Under the pieces are notes generated by a model, which saw only the letters and a list, made by a program, of their open reading frames with translations, did no database searches and was not told where the DNA came from. A DNA stretch of 33,035 bases from positions 1-33,035 of the forward strand of contig CAZYRX010000020.1 in NCBI GenBank assembly GCA_964649895.1, given 5' to 3'. Each line of letters opens with the position of its first letter. Position 1 is the stretch's first letter. This DNA is from Halanaerobium sp964649895. GTDB lineage: Bacteria > Bacillota > Halanaerobiia > Halanaerobiales > Halanaerobiaceae. Positions 1 through 8,381 of the stretch are shown piece by piece. A program made the translations under genes and the position numbers.

Positions 1-1
1 T

Positions 2-472
2 CCAATTTATGTGGAATATGGTACAGCTGATCTTGGAATTGTTGGAAAAGATACACTTTTGGAAGAAAATAGAGATTTATATGAAGTGCTTGATTTAGGA
101 TATGGTGTCTGTCAGTTTGCACTTGCAGGCTTACCTGACCGCCATGATACATTATTAGAAAGAAAAGTTGCTACTAAATATCCTGATTTTACACGCAGAT
201 ATTTTAAAAGCAAAGGAGAGCCTGTAGAGATAATTAAGCTTAATGGTTCTATAGAACTTGCACCATTAACTGGACTTGCTGATACCATTCTTGATATAGT
301 AGAAACAGGTAGAACATTAAAAGAAAATGGCTTAATTGTTTATGAGAACATAAGGGATCTTTCGGCAAGACTGGTTGTAAATAAGGTTAGCATGAAAACA
401 AGACAAGTTGAGATATCAAAAATTATAGAAGCTTTAGATAGTGTTGTTAACGGGGAGGAAAGCGATGCTTAA
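2..472 (+). CDS. hisG: ATP phosphoribosyltransferase, short form (5' end cut by window)
   Basis: First step of histidine synthesis: ATP + PRPP to phosphoribosyl-ATP. The reading frame is already open at base 2 (P-I-Y-V-E-Y-G), so the N-terminus lies outside the window; the GTG at 11 is an internal Val. Visible family landmarks are the YVEYGTADLGIVGKD segment and the PRPP-binding stretch LAPLTGLADTILDIVETG with the following TLKENGL. The protein ends soon after this region and has no C-terminal ACT-like regulatory domain. This marks the short HisG form, which in known systems works with the HisRS-like partner HisZ; no hisZ is in the window, so it may lie just upstream. The last 8 bases overlap hisD, which implies translational coupling within the his operon. 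Confidence 0.96.
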   Translation, partial: PIYVEYGTADLGIVGKDTLLEENRDLYEVLDLGYGVCQFALAGLPDRHDTLLERKVATKYPDFTRRYFKSKGEPVEIIKLNGSIELAPLTGLADTILDIVETGRTLKENGLIVYENIRDLSARLVVNKVSMKTRQVEISKIIEALDSVVNGEESDA

Positions 473-1766
473 AAAAATTAAAGATGGCAGAAAGAATGTT
501 GGTGAAGTAAAAAAACTTCTGGAGAGCCGCAGTGGAAATAATTTAGAAAAATATAGGAAAACAGCAGTTGATATATTGAAAAATGTTAGAGAAAATGGTG
601 ATAAGGCTGTACTGGAATATACGGAGAAATTTGATGGAATTAAATTTCTTTCATCTGAATTAAAAGTTACTCAAGAAGAGATAGATAAAGGTTATGCTGA
701 GGTTGATAATAATTTTATAACCGCTTTAGAAAATGCTGCTGAAAATATTGAAGATTTTCACTCCGAACAAAAAAGCAGTTCTTGGCAGAAACAGAAAAAG
801 CCAGGAATTATTACAGGCCAGGTCTGCAGACCTTTAAAAAAGGCAGCTGTTTATGTACCAGGTGGTAGAGCCGCTTATCCTTCTTCTGTATTGATGACAG
901 TTATACCAGCAAAGGTGGCAGGTGTGGAAGAAATTATCATGCTTACACCACCTGATGAAAATGGTGAGGTGAGTCCTGTGATCCTTGCCGCTGCAAAAAT
1001 AGCGGGTGCTGACAGTATTTATAAAGTTGGTGGTGCCCAGGCAGTTGCAGCTGCAGCATATGGTACAGAGACAATACCTGCTGTTGATATTATAGTTGGA
1101 CCCGGCAATATTTATGTATCAATGGCTAAAGAGCTGGTATTTGGACAGGTCAAAATAGATATGATTGCTGGCCCGAGTGAAATTATGATTATGGCTGAGG
1201 CAGATTCTAACCCGGCATATATTGCAGCTGATCTGATGAGCCAGGCAGAACATGACCCATTAGCATCCTCAATACTGGTGACTGATTCTTCAGATTTAAT
1301 AAAAAAAGTTGAGGCAGAACTGGAAAAACAGATTAAAGATATGAGCAAAAAAGAAATTATAGAGGAATCTCTTACAAATTATGGTTTGATGATCGAGGTC
1401 AATAACAAGCAGGAAGCGATTGAGATGATTAATTTAGTTGCACCAGAACATCTTGAATTATCTGTTAAAAAGCCTTTCGAATTATTACCATCAGTTGAAA
1501 ACGCGGGATCAATCTTTTTAGGTGAATACACTCCAGAACCAATAGGAGACTATTATGCAGGACCAAATCATGTTTTACCGACAAATTCTACTGCCAGATT
1601 TTTTTCACCTTTATCGGTTCGTGATTTTGTGAAATATTCTGGATTTATGTACTACAGTAGAGAAGCCTTAAAAGAGGTCAGTGAAGATGTGATCTGTCTT
1701 GCAGAAGGTGAAGGGCTTGACTCTCATGCAAACTCTATTAGAATAAGAACAGAAAAGGGTGAATAA
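465..1766 (+). CDS. hisD: Histidinol dehydrogenase
   Basis: Catalyses the last two oxidations of the pathway, L-histidinol to L-histidine with NAD+ and zinc. The ATG at 465 is chosen over the upstream GTG at 441 because GGGGAGG (452-458) sits 6 bases before it; this gives 433 residues, the usual family length. Visible motifs are the GPGNIYVSMAKELVFG segment, zinc ligands Q260 and H263 (SQAEHDP), D362 (GDYYAGPNH) and H421 (LDSHANSIR), and the catalytic Glu-His pair E328/H329 (APEHLEL). It overlaps hisG by 8 bases and is followed within 1 base by hisC. All key residues are present, so it should be active. Confidence 0.97.
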   Translation: MLKKIKDGRKNVGEVKKLLESRSGNNLEKYRKTAVDILKNVRENGDKAVLEYTEKFDGIKFLSSELKVTQEEIDKGYAEVDNNFITALENAAENIEDFHSEQKSSSWQKQKKPGIITGQVCRPLKKAAVYVPGGRAAYPSSVLMTVIPAKVAGVEEIIMLTPPDENGEVSPVILAAAKIAGADSIYKVGGAQAVAAAAYGTETIPAVDIIVGPGNIYVSMAKELVFGQVKIDMIAGPSEIMIMAEADSNPAYIAADLMSQAEHDPLASSILVTDSSDLIKKVEAELEKQIKDMSKKEIIEESLTNYGLMIEVNNKQEAIEMINLVAPEHLELSVKKPFELLPSVENAGSIFLGEYTPEPIGDYYAGPNHVLPTNSTARFFSPLSVRDFVKYSGFMYYSREALKEVSEDVICLAEGEGLDSHANSIRIRTEKGE

Positions 1767-1767
1767 A

Positions 1768-2844
1768 TTGAGTATTAAAGATATGCTTAGGCCTGAAATA
1801 AAGGCGATTTCTCCCTATCAGGGTGAAAAAGATAATTTTGAAGTAAAAATAAACCTGGCTGGTAATGAATCTCCTTTTGATCTGCCTGATAAAATAAAAA
1901 GTGAATTCAAAAAAGAATTTGAAAAAAGGGATATCAACCGTTATCCAGAAATTTATTCAGAAGAACTGCATCAAACAATAGCTGATTATTTAAGCAGAGA
2001 ATTAAAAAAAGAGGTTTCGATTGAGGAGGTAGCAGCAGGGAATGGCTCTGATGAGCTGCTTGATATGCTGATCAGGACTTTTGTTGAAACTGGAGATGTC
2101 GTCTTATCCCAGGCACCTACATTCTCAATGTATGAATATTTCACCAGATTGAGCGGGGGATTATATAAAGAAATCCCACTAAATGATCAATTCAAATTTG
2201 AAATCTTAAAGGAGAAAATAGATGAATTTAAACCAAAAATAATTTTTCTTTGTTCACCAAATAATCCGACTGGTGAAGTTATAGATAAAGATCTAATTTT
2301 AAAATTAGCCGATTATTTTAGTGGATTAGTTCTGGTTGATGAAGCCTATGCTGATTTCAGTAATGAAGACCTGATGCAGGAAGTCAGCGATTATAGCAAT
2401 CTTGCTGTAACACGAACTTTCTCAAAAGCATTTGGCCTTGCAGGAATCAGGCTCGGATATATATATGGAAGTAAAGCTCTTATCGAGGAACTAAAAAAAG
2501 TGCTTAAACCATATAATCTAAACAGTCTTACGGATATAATTGGCTGTTTAATATTAAAGAATGATGAAATTATTAAGCAGAGAATTGAATTAATCAAGTC
2601 AGAGAGAGCACGAGTATTTGCACAGCTAGCTGATTATGATTACTGGAAAGTTTTTCCCTCTCAGGCTAACTTTATATATTTAGAAGGTGAGAAAACACAC
2701 GTATTCAAATCAATGTTAAATGATAAAGGGATAAAAATAAGAACATATAATTCTGAGCCTCCGGCAGTTAGAATTACCATCGGAAGTCCGGAAGAGAATG
2801 ATGCTGTTTTGGATGTTTTAGAAAATTTTAGACAGCAAAATTAA
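1768..2844 (+). CDS. hisC: Histidinol-phosphate aminotransferase
   Basis: PLP-dependent class I/II aminotransferase converting imidazole-acetol phosphate to histidinol phosphate with glutamate as donor. The N-terminal LRPEIKAISPYQG, the AGNGSDELLD, the SPNNPTG, the LVDEAYADF and the PLP-lysine segment TFSKAFGLAGIRLGY are all in the usual order; the Lys in TFSKAF is the Schiff-base residue. I place the start at TTG 1768, one base after the hisD stop, because AAAGGGTGA lies about 6 bases upstream. GTG 1759 would have a Shine-Dalgarno sequence touching it, and ATG 1783 has none. The protein is about 358 residues. The exact start is uncertain; the identity is not. Confidence 0.94.
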   Translation: MSIKDMLRPEIKAISPYQGEKDNFEVKINLAGNESPFDLPDKIKSEFKKEFEKRDINRYPEIYSEELHQTIADYLSRELKKEVSIEEVAAGNGSDELLDMLIRTFVETGDVVLSQAPTFSMYEYFTRLSGGLYKEIPLNDQFKFEILKEKIDEFKPKIIFLCSPNNPTGEVIDKDLILKLADYFSGLVLVDEAYADFSNEDLMQEVSDYSNLAVTRTFSKAFGLAGIRLGYIYGSKALIEELKKVLKPYNLNSLTDIIGCLILKNDEIIKQRIELIKSERARVFAQLADYDYWKVFPSQANFIYLEGEKTHVFKSMLNDKGIKIRTYNSEPPAVRITIGSPEENDAVLDVLENFRQQN

Positions 2845-2858
2845 GAGGAGTGAGAAGT

Positions 2859-3446
2859 ATGACTAAAGATCGCGTAGCAGTAGAACAGAGGAAAACAGCA
2901 GAAACCGAAATTATAGTTAGTATTAATCTAGATGGAGAAGGTAAGGGAGATTTTAAAACAGGTTTAGGTTTTTTTAATCATATGCTGGAGCAGCTTTCCA
3001 GACACGGGGAATTTGACATTGAAATATCTGTTAAAGGAGATTTGGAAGTAGATGAACACCATACTATAGAAGATACAGGTATTGCATTAGGCAAGGCATT
3101 TGCCTCGGCTCTTGGTGATAAAAAAGGTATACGCAGGTTTAGCAGTGCCTTAGTTCCACTTGATGAAACACTTGTTAGAACTGTTGTAGATATTAGCGGA
3201 AGACCCTATCTTTATCAGGACCTTCCATTTACCAGAGAAATGGTAGGAGATTTCCCCTCAGAAATGGTAGTAGAATTTTTGCGTGCCTTTGCATTTAATA
3301 TGGGAATTACACTTCACACTGAAATTTTACACGGAGATAATTGTCATCACCAGATTGAAGCAGTATTTAAATCACTTGCAAGGGCTCTTAAAAAAGCGGT
3401 TAAAATCGAATCAGATAAAATACCTTCGACAAAGGGCGTGCTCTAA
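2859..3446 (+). CDS. hisB: Imidazoleglycerol-phosphate dehydratase (monofunctional)
   Basis: Dehydrates imidazoleglycerol phosphate to imidazole-acetol phosphate in a manganese-dependent reaction. The 195-residue length is that of the monofunctional enzyme, without the N-terminal histidinol-phosphate phosphatase domain of enteric HisB, so that phosphatase must be encoded elsewhere. Metal-binding motifs are present twice, as expected for the duplicated fold: LGFFNHMLEQLSRHG with DEHHTIEDTG in the first half and LHGDNCHHQIEAVFK in the second. The ATG at 2859 is preferred to GTG 2850 because GAGGAG (2845-2850) is 8 bases upstream. The stop codon directly abuts the hisH start, as is common in tightly packed his operons. 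Confidence 0.97.
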   Translation: MTKDRVAVEQRKTAETEIIVSINLDGEGKGDFKTGLGFFNHMLEQLSRHGEFDIEISVKGDLEVDEHHTIEDTGIALGKAFASALGDKKGIRRFSSALVPLDETLVRTVVDISGRPYLYQDLPFTREMVGDFPSEMVVEFLRAFAFNMGITLHTEILHGDNCHHQIEAVFKSLARALKKAVKIESDKIPSTKGVL

Positions 3447-4052
3447 ATGATAGCAATAATTGATTATGGAGCTGGAAATTTAAACAGTATATATAAAGCT
3501 CTGGAATATATTGGAGAAGAAGCTGAGATTATTACTGAAGGTAACTTAGAGCTTATTGATAGATTTGATGGGCTAGTACTTCCTGGAGTTGGTGCCTTTC
3601 CTGGAGCTGCAAAGCGCCTTGAAAGCCATAACTTTATTGACTTTATAAATAAATTTGTAGATACAGGTAAACCTTTTTTGGGAATTTGTCTTGGAATGCA
3701 GCTGCTTTTTGAATGGGGTTTTGAAGATGAAAAAACAGCAGGTCTGGGCCTTTTGAAGGGAAATGTAGTGAAAATGGAAACAGAATATAAAATTCCACAT
3801 ATGGGATGGAATCAGTTAGAAATTTTGAAAAATGATGATCTTTTTAAACGATTACCTGAAAGTCCTCATTTTTATTTTGTCCACTCCTATCAGTTGGAAG
3901 AAGTAACAGATGATGTGTTGGCTGTGGTTGGTTATGGCACTACTGTACCAGCTGTTGTAAAAAAAGATAATGTAATCGGATTTCAGTTTCATCCAGAGAA
4001 AAGTGGAGATAATGGGATTAAACTTTTAGAAAATTTCAGGGAGTTGTTATAG
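3447..4052 (+). CDS. hisH: Imidazole glycerol phosphate synthase, glutaminase subunit
   Basis: Class I glutamine amidotransferase that feeds ammonia to HisF. The 201 residues include the nucleophile C81 in GICLGMQLLFE and the triad H183 and E185 in FQFHPEKS, with an oxyanion-strand segment LPGVGAFPG near residue 45. The start codon follows the hisB stop with no gap and the stop abuts hisA, so the three genes are translationally linked. HisH and HisF normally form a 1:1 complex with an internal ammonia tunnel; here hisA lies between their genes, the common gene order. Confidence 0.97.
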   Translation: MIAIIDYGAGNLNSIYKALEYIGEEAEIITEGNLELIDRFDGLVLPGVGAFPGAAKRLESHNFIDFINKFVDTGKPFLGICLGMQLLFEWGFEDEKTAGLGLLKGNVVKMETEYKIPHMGWNQLEILKNDDLFKRLPESPHFYFVHSYQLEEVTDDVLAVVGYGTTVPAVVKKDNVIGFQFHPEKSGDNGIKLLENFRELL

Positions 4053-4781
4053 ATGATTGTGCTGCCGGCAATAGATTTAAAAGAAGGAGAAGTTGTTAGA
4101 TTAGAACAGGGTGATTTTGATAAAAAAACAGTTTATAGCAAAAATCCGCTTAAGGTTGCTGAAGAATTTTCAGCCCAGGGTGCTGAATGGCTGCATTTAG
4201 TTGACCTTGATGGTGCCTGTGCTGGGGAAAGCAGGAATCTTAATGTGATCAAGAAAATTGCAGAAAACACAGATTTGAAAATCCAAACCGGTGGTGGTAT
4301 TAGAAACAGGGCAGATCTTGTGAAGATTCTTGAACTTGGAGTTGAGCGGGTTATTATCGGGACTCTCGCACTTAAAAACCCAACTTTGATCGGAGAATTT
4401 ATAAAAGAATTTGGGACCGATAGTATTTTGATAAGCATAGATGCCCGTGATGGTAAGGTTGCAGCTTCTGGCTGGAAAGAAGAGAGCAGCAAAGATATGC
4501 TGGATTTTGCAAAAGAGATCGAAGCAATTGGAGTAAAATATATCTTATATACTGATATTGCAAGAGATGGTATGCTTGCTGGTCCTGATTTAGAAGGTCT
4601 AAAAAAGCTGCAGGAAGAAACAGACTTAAGTATTATTGCATCTGGTGGAATTAGTTCTGCTGAAGAATTATATAAATTGGATGAGCTTGGCTTTTATGGT
4701 GCAATCACAGGCCAGGCTATATATCAAGAAAAAATTAATTTAAAAGAAGTAATTAAGAAATTGGGTGATAAAAATGCTTAA
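4053..4781 (+). CDS. hisA: ProFAR isomerase
   Basis: Amadori-type isomerase of the pathway with a TIM-barrel fold, opening ProFAR to PRFAR. The N-terminal LPAIDLKEGEVVRL carries the general-base Asp. The second conserved Asp is in LISIDARDGKVA, and phosphate-binding glycines lie in QTGGGIRNRADL and IIASGGISSAEEL. The YTDIARDGMLAGPD segment is diagnostic for HisA and distinguishes it from its paralogue HisF. The length, 242 residues, is typical. It starts immediately after the hisH stop and its last 8 bases overlap the start of hisF. Confidence 0.97.
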   Translation: MIVLPAIDLKEGEVVRLEQGDFDKKTVYSKNPLKVAEEFSAQGAEWLHLVDLDGACAGESRNLNVIKKIAENTDLKIQTGGGIRNRADLVKILELGVERVIIGTLALKNPTLIGEFIKEFGTDSILISIDARDGKVAASGWKEESSKDMLDFAKEIEAIGVKYILYTDIARDGMLAGPDLEGLKKLQEETDLSIIASGGISSAEELYKLDELGFYGAITGQAIYQEKINLKEVIKKLGDKNA

Positions 4782-5547
4782 AAAAAGAATAATCCCCTGT
4801 CTTGATATCAAAGATGGTAGAGTTGTTAAAGGGGTTAATTTTGTAGATTTAATAGATGCAGGTGATCCTGTTGAATCAGCACGCGAATACAATGATTTTG
4901 GTGCAGATGAGCTTGTTTTTTTGGATATAACAGCAACTAAGGAAAAAAGGAAAACACTTGCAGAGCTGGTAGAAAAGGTTGCTGCAGAAGTTTTTATACC
5001 ACTTACTGTTGGTGGGGGTATTAGGACAGTAGAAGATATGCAGTTAATTTTACGTTCTGGTGCTGATAAAGTATCTGTTAATTCAGCAGCTGTCAGGAAT
5101 CCTTCACTTGTTAGAGAGGGAGCTATCAAATTTGGATCCCAGTGTATTGTAGGTGCAGTAGATGCAGCAAAGAGAGATAATGGAGAAGGCTGGGAGATTT
5201 TTATCAGTGGTGGCAGCAAAGAAACTGGGATCGATTTGATTGAATGGGTGAAAGAATTAGAAATTCTAGGTGCTGGTGAAATATTATTAACAAGTATTAA
5301 TACAGATGGTACAAAAGATGGTTTTGATATAGAAATGCTGAAAGCTGTTACTGAAGCGGTAAATATTCCCGTAATCGCTTCTGGTGGTGCAGGTGCTATC
5401 CAGCATTTTATTGAGGTTTTCAAAAATACCGGTGCAGATGCAGCTCTGGCTGCTTCTATTTTTCATTTTGGAGAAATTGCTATTAAAGATGTAAAGGCCG
5501 AGCTGGAGAAGGCAGATATTCCGGTTAGAATTGAAGCTGAAGAATAA
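4774..5547 (+). CDS. hisF: Imidazole glycerol phosphate synthase, cyclase subunit
   Basis: TIM-barrel cyclase that uses ammonia from HisH to make imidazole glycerol phosphate and AICAR. Its AICAR can re-enter purine synthesis through PurH, whose gene is also in this window. The start ATG 4774 gives the canonical N-terminus MLKKRIIPCLDIKDGRVVKG with the catalytic Asp; GGGTGA at 4763-4768 serves as Shine-Dalgarno, so the upstream GTG 4765 is rejected. The second catalytic Asp is in IVGAVDAAKRDNG. Also present are LTVGGGIRTVEDM, LLTSINTDGTKDGFD and IASGGAGAIQHF. It has 257 residues, against about 252 for the family. Confidence 0.97.
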   Translation: MLKKRIIPCLDIKDGRVVKGVNFVDLIDAGDPVESAREYNDFGADELVFLDITATKEKRKTLAELVEKVAAEVFIPLTVGGGIRTVEDMQLILRSGADKVSVNSAAVRNPSLVREGAIKFGSQCIVGAVDAAKRDNGEGWEIFISGGSKETGIDLIEWVKELEILGAGEILLTSINTDGTKDGFDIEMLKAVTEAVNIPVIASGGAGAIQHFIEVFKNTGADAALAASIFHFGEIAIKDVKAELEKADIPVRIEAEE

Positions 5548-5616
5548 ATATTGTTTAAATTTTGATTAATAATTAATATTATAGAAATTGGTGTTTGAGA
5601 AAGGATAGGTGGTTTA

Positions 5617-6309
5617 GTGCTAGAAATTATAGATAAATTGGATGATATCGATTTTAAATACAATGAACAGGGACTGATGCCTGCAGTTGTGCAGGATGCT
5701 GAGACTAAGGATATTCTGATGCTGGCTTATGTAAACGAAGAATCACTTAAATTAAGCTTGGAAAAAGGTGAAACTGTTTTTTACAGCCGTTCACGTCAGG
5801 AATTATGGCATAAAGGTGAAACCTCAGGCAATACTCAGGAGATAAAAGAAATTTTTTATGATTGTGATCAGGATACCATACTCTTTTTGGTTGATCCGGC
5901 CGGACCGGCCTGTCACACAGGTGAGACTTCTTGTTTTTACCGAAAAATTGCTGAGGACACAGATGCAAAAGCGGCAGAAATGAATCAGAAAGAAATTGCA
6001 GCCCAAAATATCGAGATAGATTTTGCTGAAGAAAATGTTATTGATAATCTCTATGAGCTGATTTTAAGCAGAAAAGAAGAAATGCCTGAAGAATCTTATA
6101 CTTCCTATCTTTTTGAAAAGGGGATAGATAAGATACTTAAAAAGATAGGGGAAGAATCAGCAGAAGTTATTATAGCTGCCAAAAATGAACCGGAAGAGGA
6201 ATTAGTTTATGAAAGTTCGGATTTGGTTTATCATATGTTAGTTCTGCTTGTGGAAAGAGGAATCACACCTGCTCAAATTAGAAAAGAATTATTCAAGAGG
6301 CATAAATAG
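5617..6309 (+). CDS. hisIE: Bifunctional phosphoribosyl-AMP cyclohydrolase / phosphoribosyl-ATP pyrophosphatase
   Basis: Carries out steps two and three of histidine synthesis. The N-terminal cyclohydrolase domain (about residues 15-115) shows FYSRSRQELWHKGETSGN, the DCDQDTILFLVDP metal-binding segment and PACHTGETSCFY. The C-terminal pyrophosphatase domain (about 135-225) has the MazG-like helices with GEESAEVIIAAKNE and YESSDLVYHMLVLL. At 230 residues it is a normal fused HisIE. The start is GTG 5617 with AGGTGG (5607-5612) close upstream. A 69-base AT-rich gap separates it from hisF, the only real gap in the operon; I see no convincing internal promoter there. Confidence 0.96.
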   Translation: MLEIIDKLDDIDFKYNEQGLMPAVVQDAETKDILMLAYVNEESLKLSLEKGETVFYSRSRQELWHKGETSGNTQEIKEIFYDCDQDTILFLVDPAGPACHTGETSCFYRKIAEDTDAKAAEMNQKEIAAQNIEIDFAEENVIDNLYELILSRKEEMPEESYTSYLFEKGIDKILKKIGEESAEVIIAAKNEPEEELVYESSDLVYHMLVLLVERGITPAQIRKELFKRHK

Positions 6310-6411
6310 CTATAAATCAGATAGTATCGATCTTGCTGCACAGACAGGGAAGTAAAAAAATAAAGCTATATGCTTACTCCTGACAATAAGTATCTTTTAA
6401 AAATCGTTATT

Positions 6412-6453
6412 TACCGGGTACAAATCTATTTTTGTATCCGGTATTATTTTTTG
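6412..6453 (+). terminator. Rho-independent terminator of the his operon
   Basis: The arms 6412-6424 and 6431-6443 (TACCGGGTACAAA against TTTGTATCCGGTA) pair over 13 positions with one G-T wobble and a 6-base loop, followed by TTATTTTTTG. It lies about 100 bases after the hisIE stop and before the promoter of the ABC transporter unit, so it separates the two transcripts. Confidence 0.85.
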
Positions 6454-6482
6454 TTTACAAAATTTATGAGTTTTAAAATTTT

Positions 6483-6534
6483 TTGCTTTTTTAATTAAGT
6501 ATGTTATAATTTAAATTAGTATTTACTTAATTAA
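6483..6534 (+). promoter_or_regulatory. Promoter of the ABC/ArsR operon with flanking inverted repeat
   Basis: A -10 box TATAAT lies at 6505-6510 with a weak -35 TTGCTT at 6483-6488 (16-base spacer). A perfect 11-bp inverted repeat, TTAATTAAGTA (6491-6501) and TACTTAATTAA (6524-6534), brackets the -10 region and the expected start point. A smaller repeat TAAAT/ATTTA lies inside it at 6512-6525. This placement is typical of a repressor operator. The ArsR-family regulator at the end of the same operon is the obvious candidate ligand, which is an inference. Confidence 0.6.
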
Positions 6535-6569
6535 AATATAAATAATAAGCAAAAAAGAAAGGGGATAGA

Positions 6570-8381
6570 ATGAGACAAGCAAAGAAACAGCATACCATAA
6601 TAAGACTTTTTACGTATGCATTAAACCATAAATTAAAATTAATATTTGCTTCTGCTGCAGTTGTTGTCTCAACTATTATGGGTTTGCTTCCACCATATTT
6701 GATCAGAGAGGGTATCGACAATTACATAATCAGTGGGGAGATAGAGCGGCTCTGGCTGCTTGCAGTTCTCATGATTTTGACGGTTTTAATCAAAGGTATT
6801 TTTGATTTTGCAAAAAGTTATTTATCAGAATACATAGCTCAAAATATTATCCATGATTTAAGGGTCGATCTCTATAATCACTTAAATAAACTTTCTTTTT
6901 CTTTTTTTGACAGTGCCCAGACCGGTGATCTTATGTCCAGATTAACTGCTGATGCAGATACATTGAAGCAGTTTTTCAGCCGCGGCAGTGTCTATATATC
7001 TTCAAATGTGCTGACCATCATCGGTATTTTTGTTATTATTATGAGCTGGGACTACAGGCTTGCTTTGATCTACCTTTTGATGCTGCCATTAATGATCTTC
7101 GGGATGTATATTTATGCAAAAAGAGTAAGGCCGATGTTCAAAATGGTAAGAAAGTCATATGCAGCTTTGACTCATCTCTTGAGGGAGAACTTTCTTGGAA
7201 TTGAAGTTATCAAACTATTTGGCAGAGAAAAATTTGAAGAAGAGCAATTTAAAAAAGAAAATAACAGATACATCTCTAAAAATCTTGAAGCAGCTAAAGT
7301 ATCTGCTTTCTGGATGCCCTACGTTAATTTTTTTATGGGATTGGGAACCGCTCTGATTATCTGGTATGGTGGCCGGTTGGTGATCAGTCAGGAAATCTCA
7401 TTAGGAATGCTTGCAGCTTTTATCAGTTATATTTCGATGCTGCTCAGGCCGGTGAGGCAGACCGGGATGCTGATCAGTTTTGGCAGTCAGGCTGCAGCTT
7501 CGGCCGAACGGATATTTAATGTTCTGGATAGAAAATCAGATGTCAAAGAGGTCGAGCATGCTCAAGTTTTAAAAAAAGTTAAAGGTGATGTAGAATATAA
7601 AAACATATATTTTGCCTATCAAAAGGGGAGAGAAGTATTAAAAAATATAAACCTGGAGATCAAAGCAGGCGAAACGGTTGCTGTTGTTGGGCCAACCGGA
7701 GCAGGTAAAACAACCCTGCTCCACCTGCTGCCCCGCTTTTATGATCCGAGTCGGGGACAAATATTGATCGATGGGAAAGATATTAAAAATCTAAGCTTAG
7801 ACAGCCTTCGAATAGAGATCGGAATAGTGATGCAGCACACCTTTTTATTTGCAGCTTCTATAAAAGAAAATATTTCTTATGGAAAACCAGAAGCAGATAT
7901 CGCAGAAATCAAGCAGGCTGCTCAAACAGCTCAAATAGCTGATTTTATCGAATCACTTCCCCTGGGTTATGAAACCCCGATTGGAGAAAGAGGAGTAAAA
8001 TTATCCGGAGGGCAGAAACAGAGGCTGGCTGTGGCCAGAGTACTCTTAACCGATCCCTCTATTTTGATTTTAGATGAACCAACTTCCAGTGTTGATGCAG
8101 CTACAGAGCAGAAAATGAATGCTGCTTTAAATAAGATTATGAAAAACAGAACAACTTTTGTTATAGCCCACCGTCTCTGGACAGTCAAAAATGCCGATAA
8201 AATTATTGTGCTTAAAGATGGAGAAATAATAGAAACAGGAAGCTATCAAGAATTGCTGGAGGAAAAAGGCTTTTTCGCCGAGCTGCAGCATAATTTTGTT
8301 GAAAGTGAAACTGGGTTGGATGCTGGGGAAGGAAGAACAGTCAGGAAAAATTATGAAGCAGAAGTAGGTGATTTAGAATGA
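6570..8381 (+). CDS. ABC exporter half-transporter (subunit A, LmrC/YfiB-like)
   Basis: Membrane ATP-driven exporter subunit with a transmembrane domain fused to a nucleotide-binding domain. Six hydrophobic segments lie at about residues 22-45, 60-80, 140-160, 163-183, 243-267 and 275-297. The ATPase domain (about 340-575) has Walker A GPTGAGKTT (374-382), Q-loop Q422, signature LSGGQ (478-482), Walker B ILILDE with catalytic E503, and H-loop H534. AAAGGGG precedes the ATG at 6570. The stop overlaps the start of the next half-transporter (ATGA), so the two are co-translated and very probably form a heterodimer. The substrate cannot be read from sequence; multidrug or lipid-like compounds are usual for the family. 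The last 25 residues form a hydrophilic tail. Confidence 0.92.
   Translation: MRQAKKQHTIIRLFTYALNHKLKLIFASAAVVVSTIMGLLPPYLIREGIDNYIISGEIERLWLLAVLMILTVLIKGIFDFAKSYLSEYIAQNIIHDLRVDLYNHLNKLSFSFFDSAQTGDLMSRLTADADTLKQFFSRGSVYISSNVLTIIGIFVIIMSWDYRLALIYLLMLPLMIFGMYIYAKRVRPMFKMVRKSYAALTHLLRENFLGIEVIKLFGREKFEEEQFKKENNRYISKNLEAAKVSAFWMPYVNFFMGLGTALIIWYGGRLVISQEISLGMLAAFISYISMLLRPVRQTGMLISFGSQAAASAERIFNVLDRKSDVKEVEHAQVLKKVKGDVEYKNIYFAYQKGREVLKNINLEIKAGETVAVVGPTGAGKTTLLHLLPRFYDPSRGQILIDGKDIKNLSLDSLRIEIGIVMQHTFLFAASIKENISYGKPEADIAEIKQAAQTAQIADFIESLPLGYETPIGERGVKLSGGQKQRLAVARVLLTDPSILILDEPTSSVDAATEQKMNAALNKIMKNRTTFVIAHRLWTVKNADKIIVLKDGEIIETGSYQELLEEKGFFAELQHNFVESETGLDAGEGRTVRKNYEAEVGDLE

Noticed and set aside
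4740..5423. Long minus-strand open frame opposite hisF
   Set aside because: It is the antisense shadow of a clearly recognised gene; its composition is low-complexity Ser/Ile/Pro with no family features.
5548..5616. Internal promoter or attenuator between hisF and hisIE
   Set aside because: Only generic AT-rich words and short palindromes (TTAATAATTAA); no well-spaced boxes and no T-tailed hairpin.
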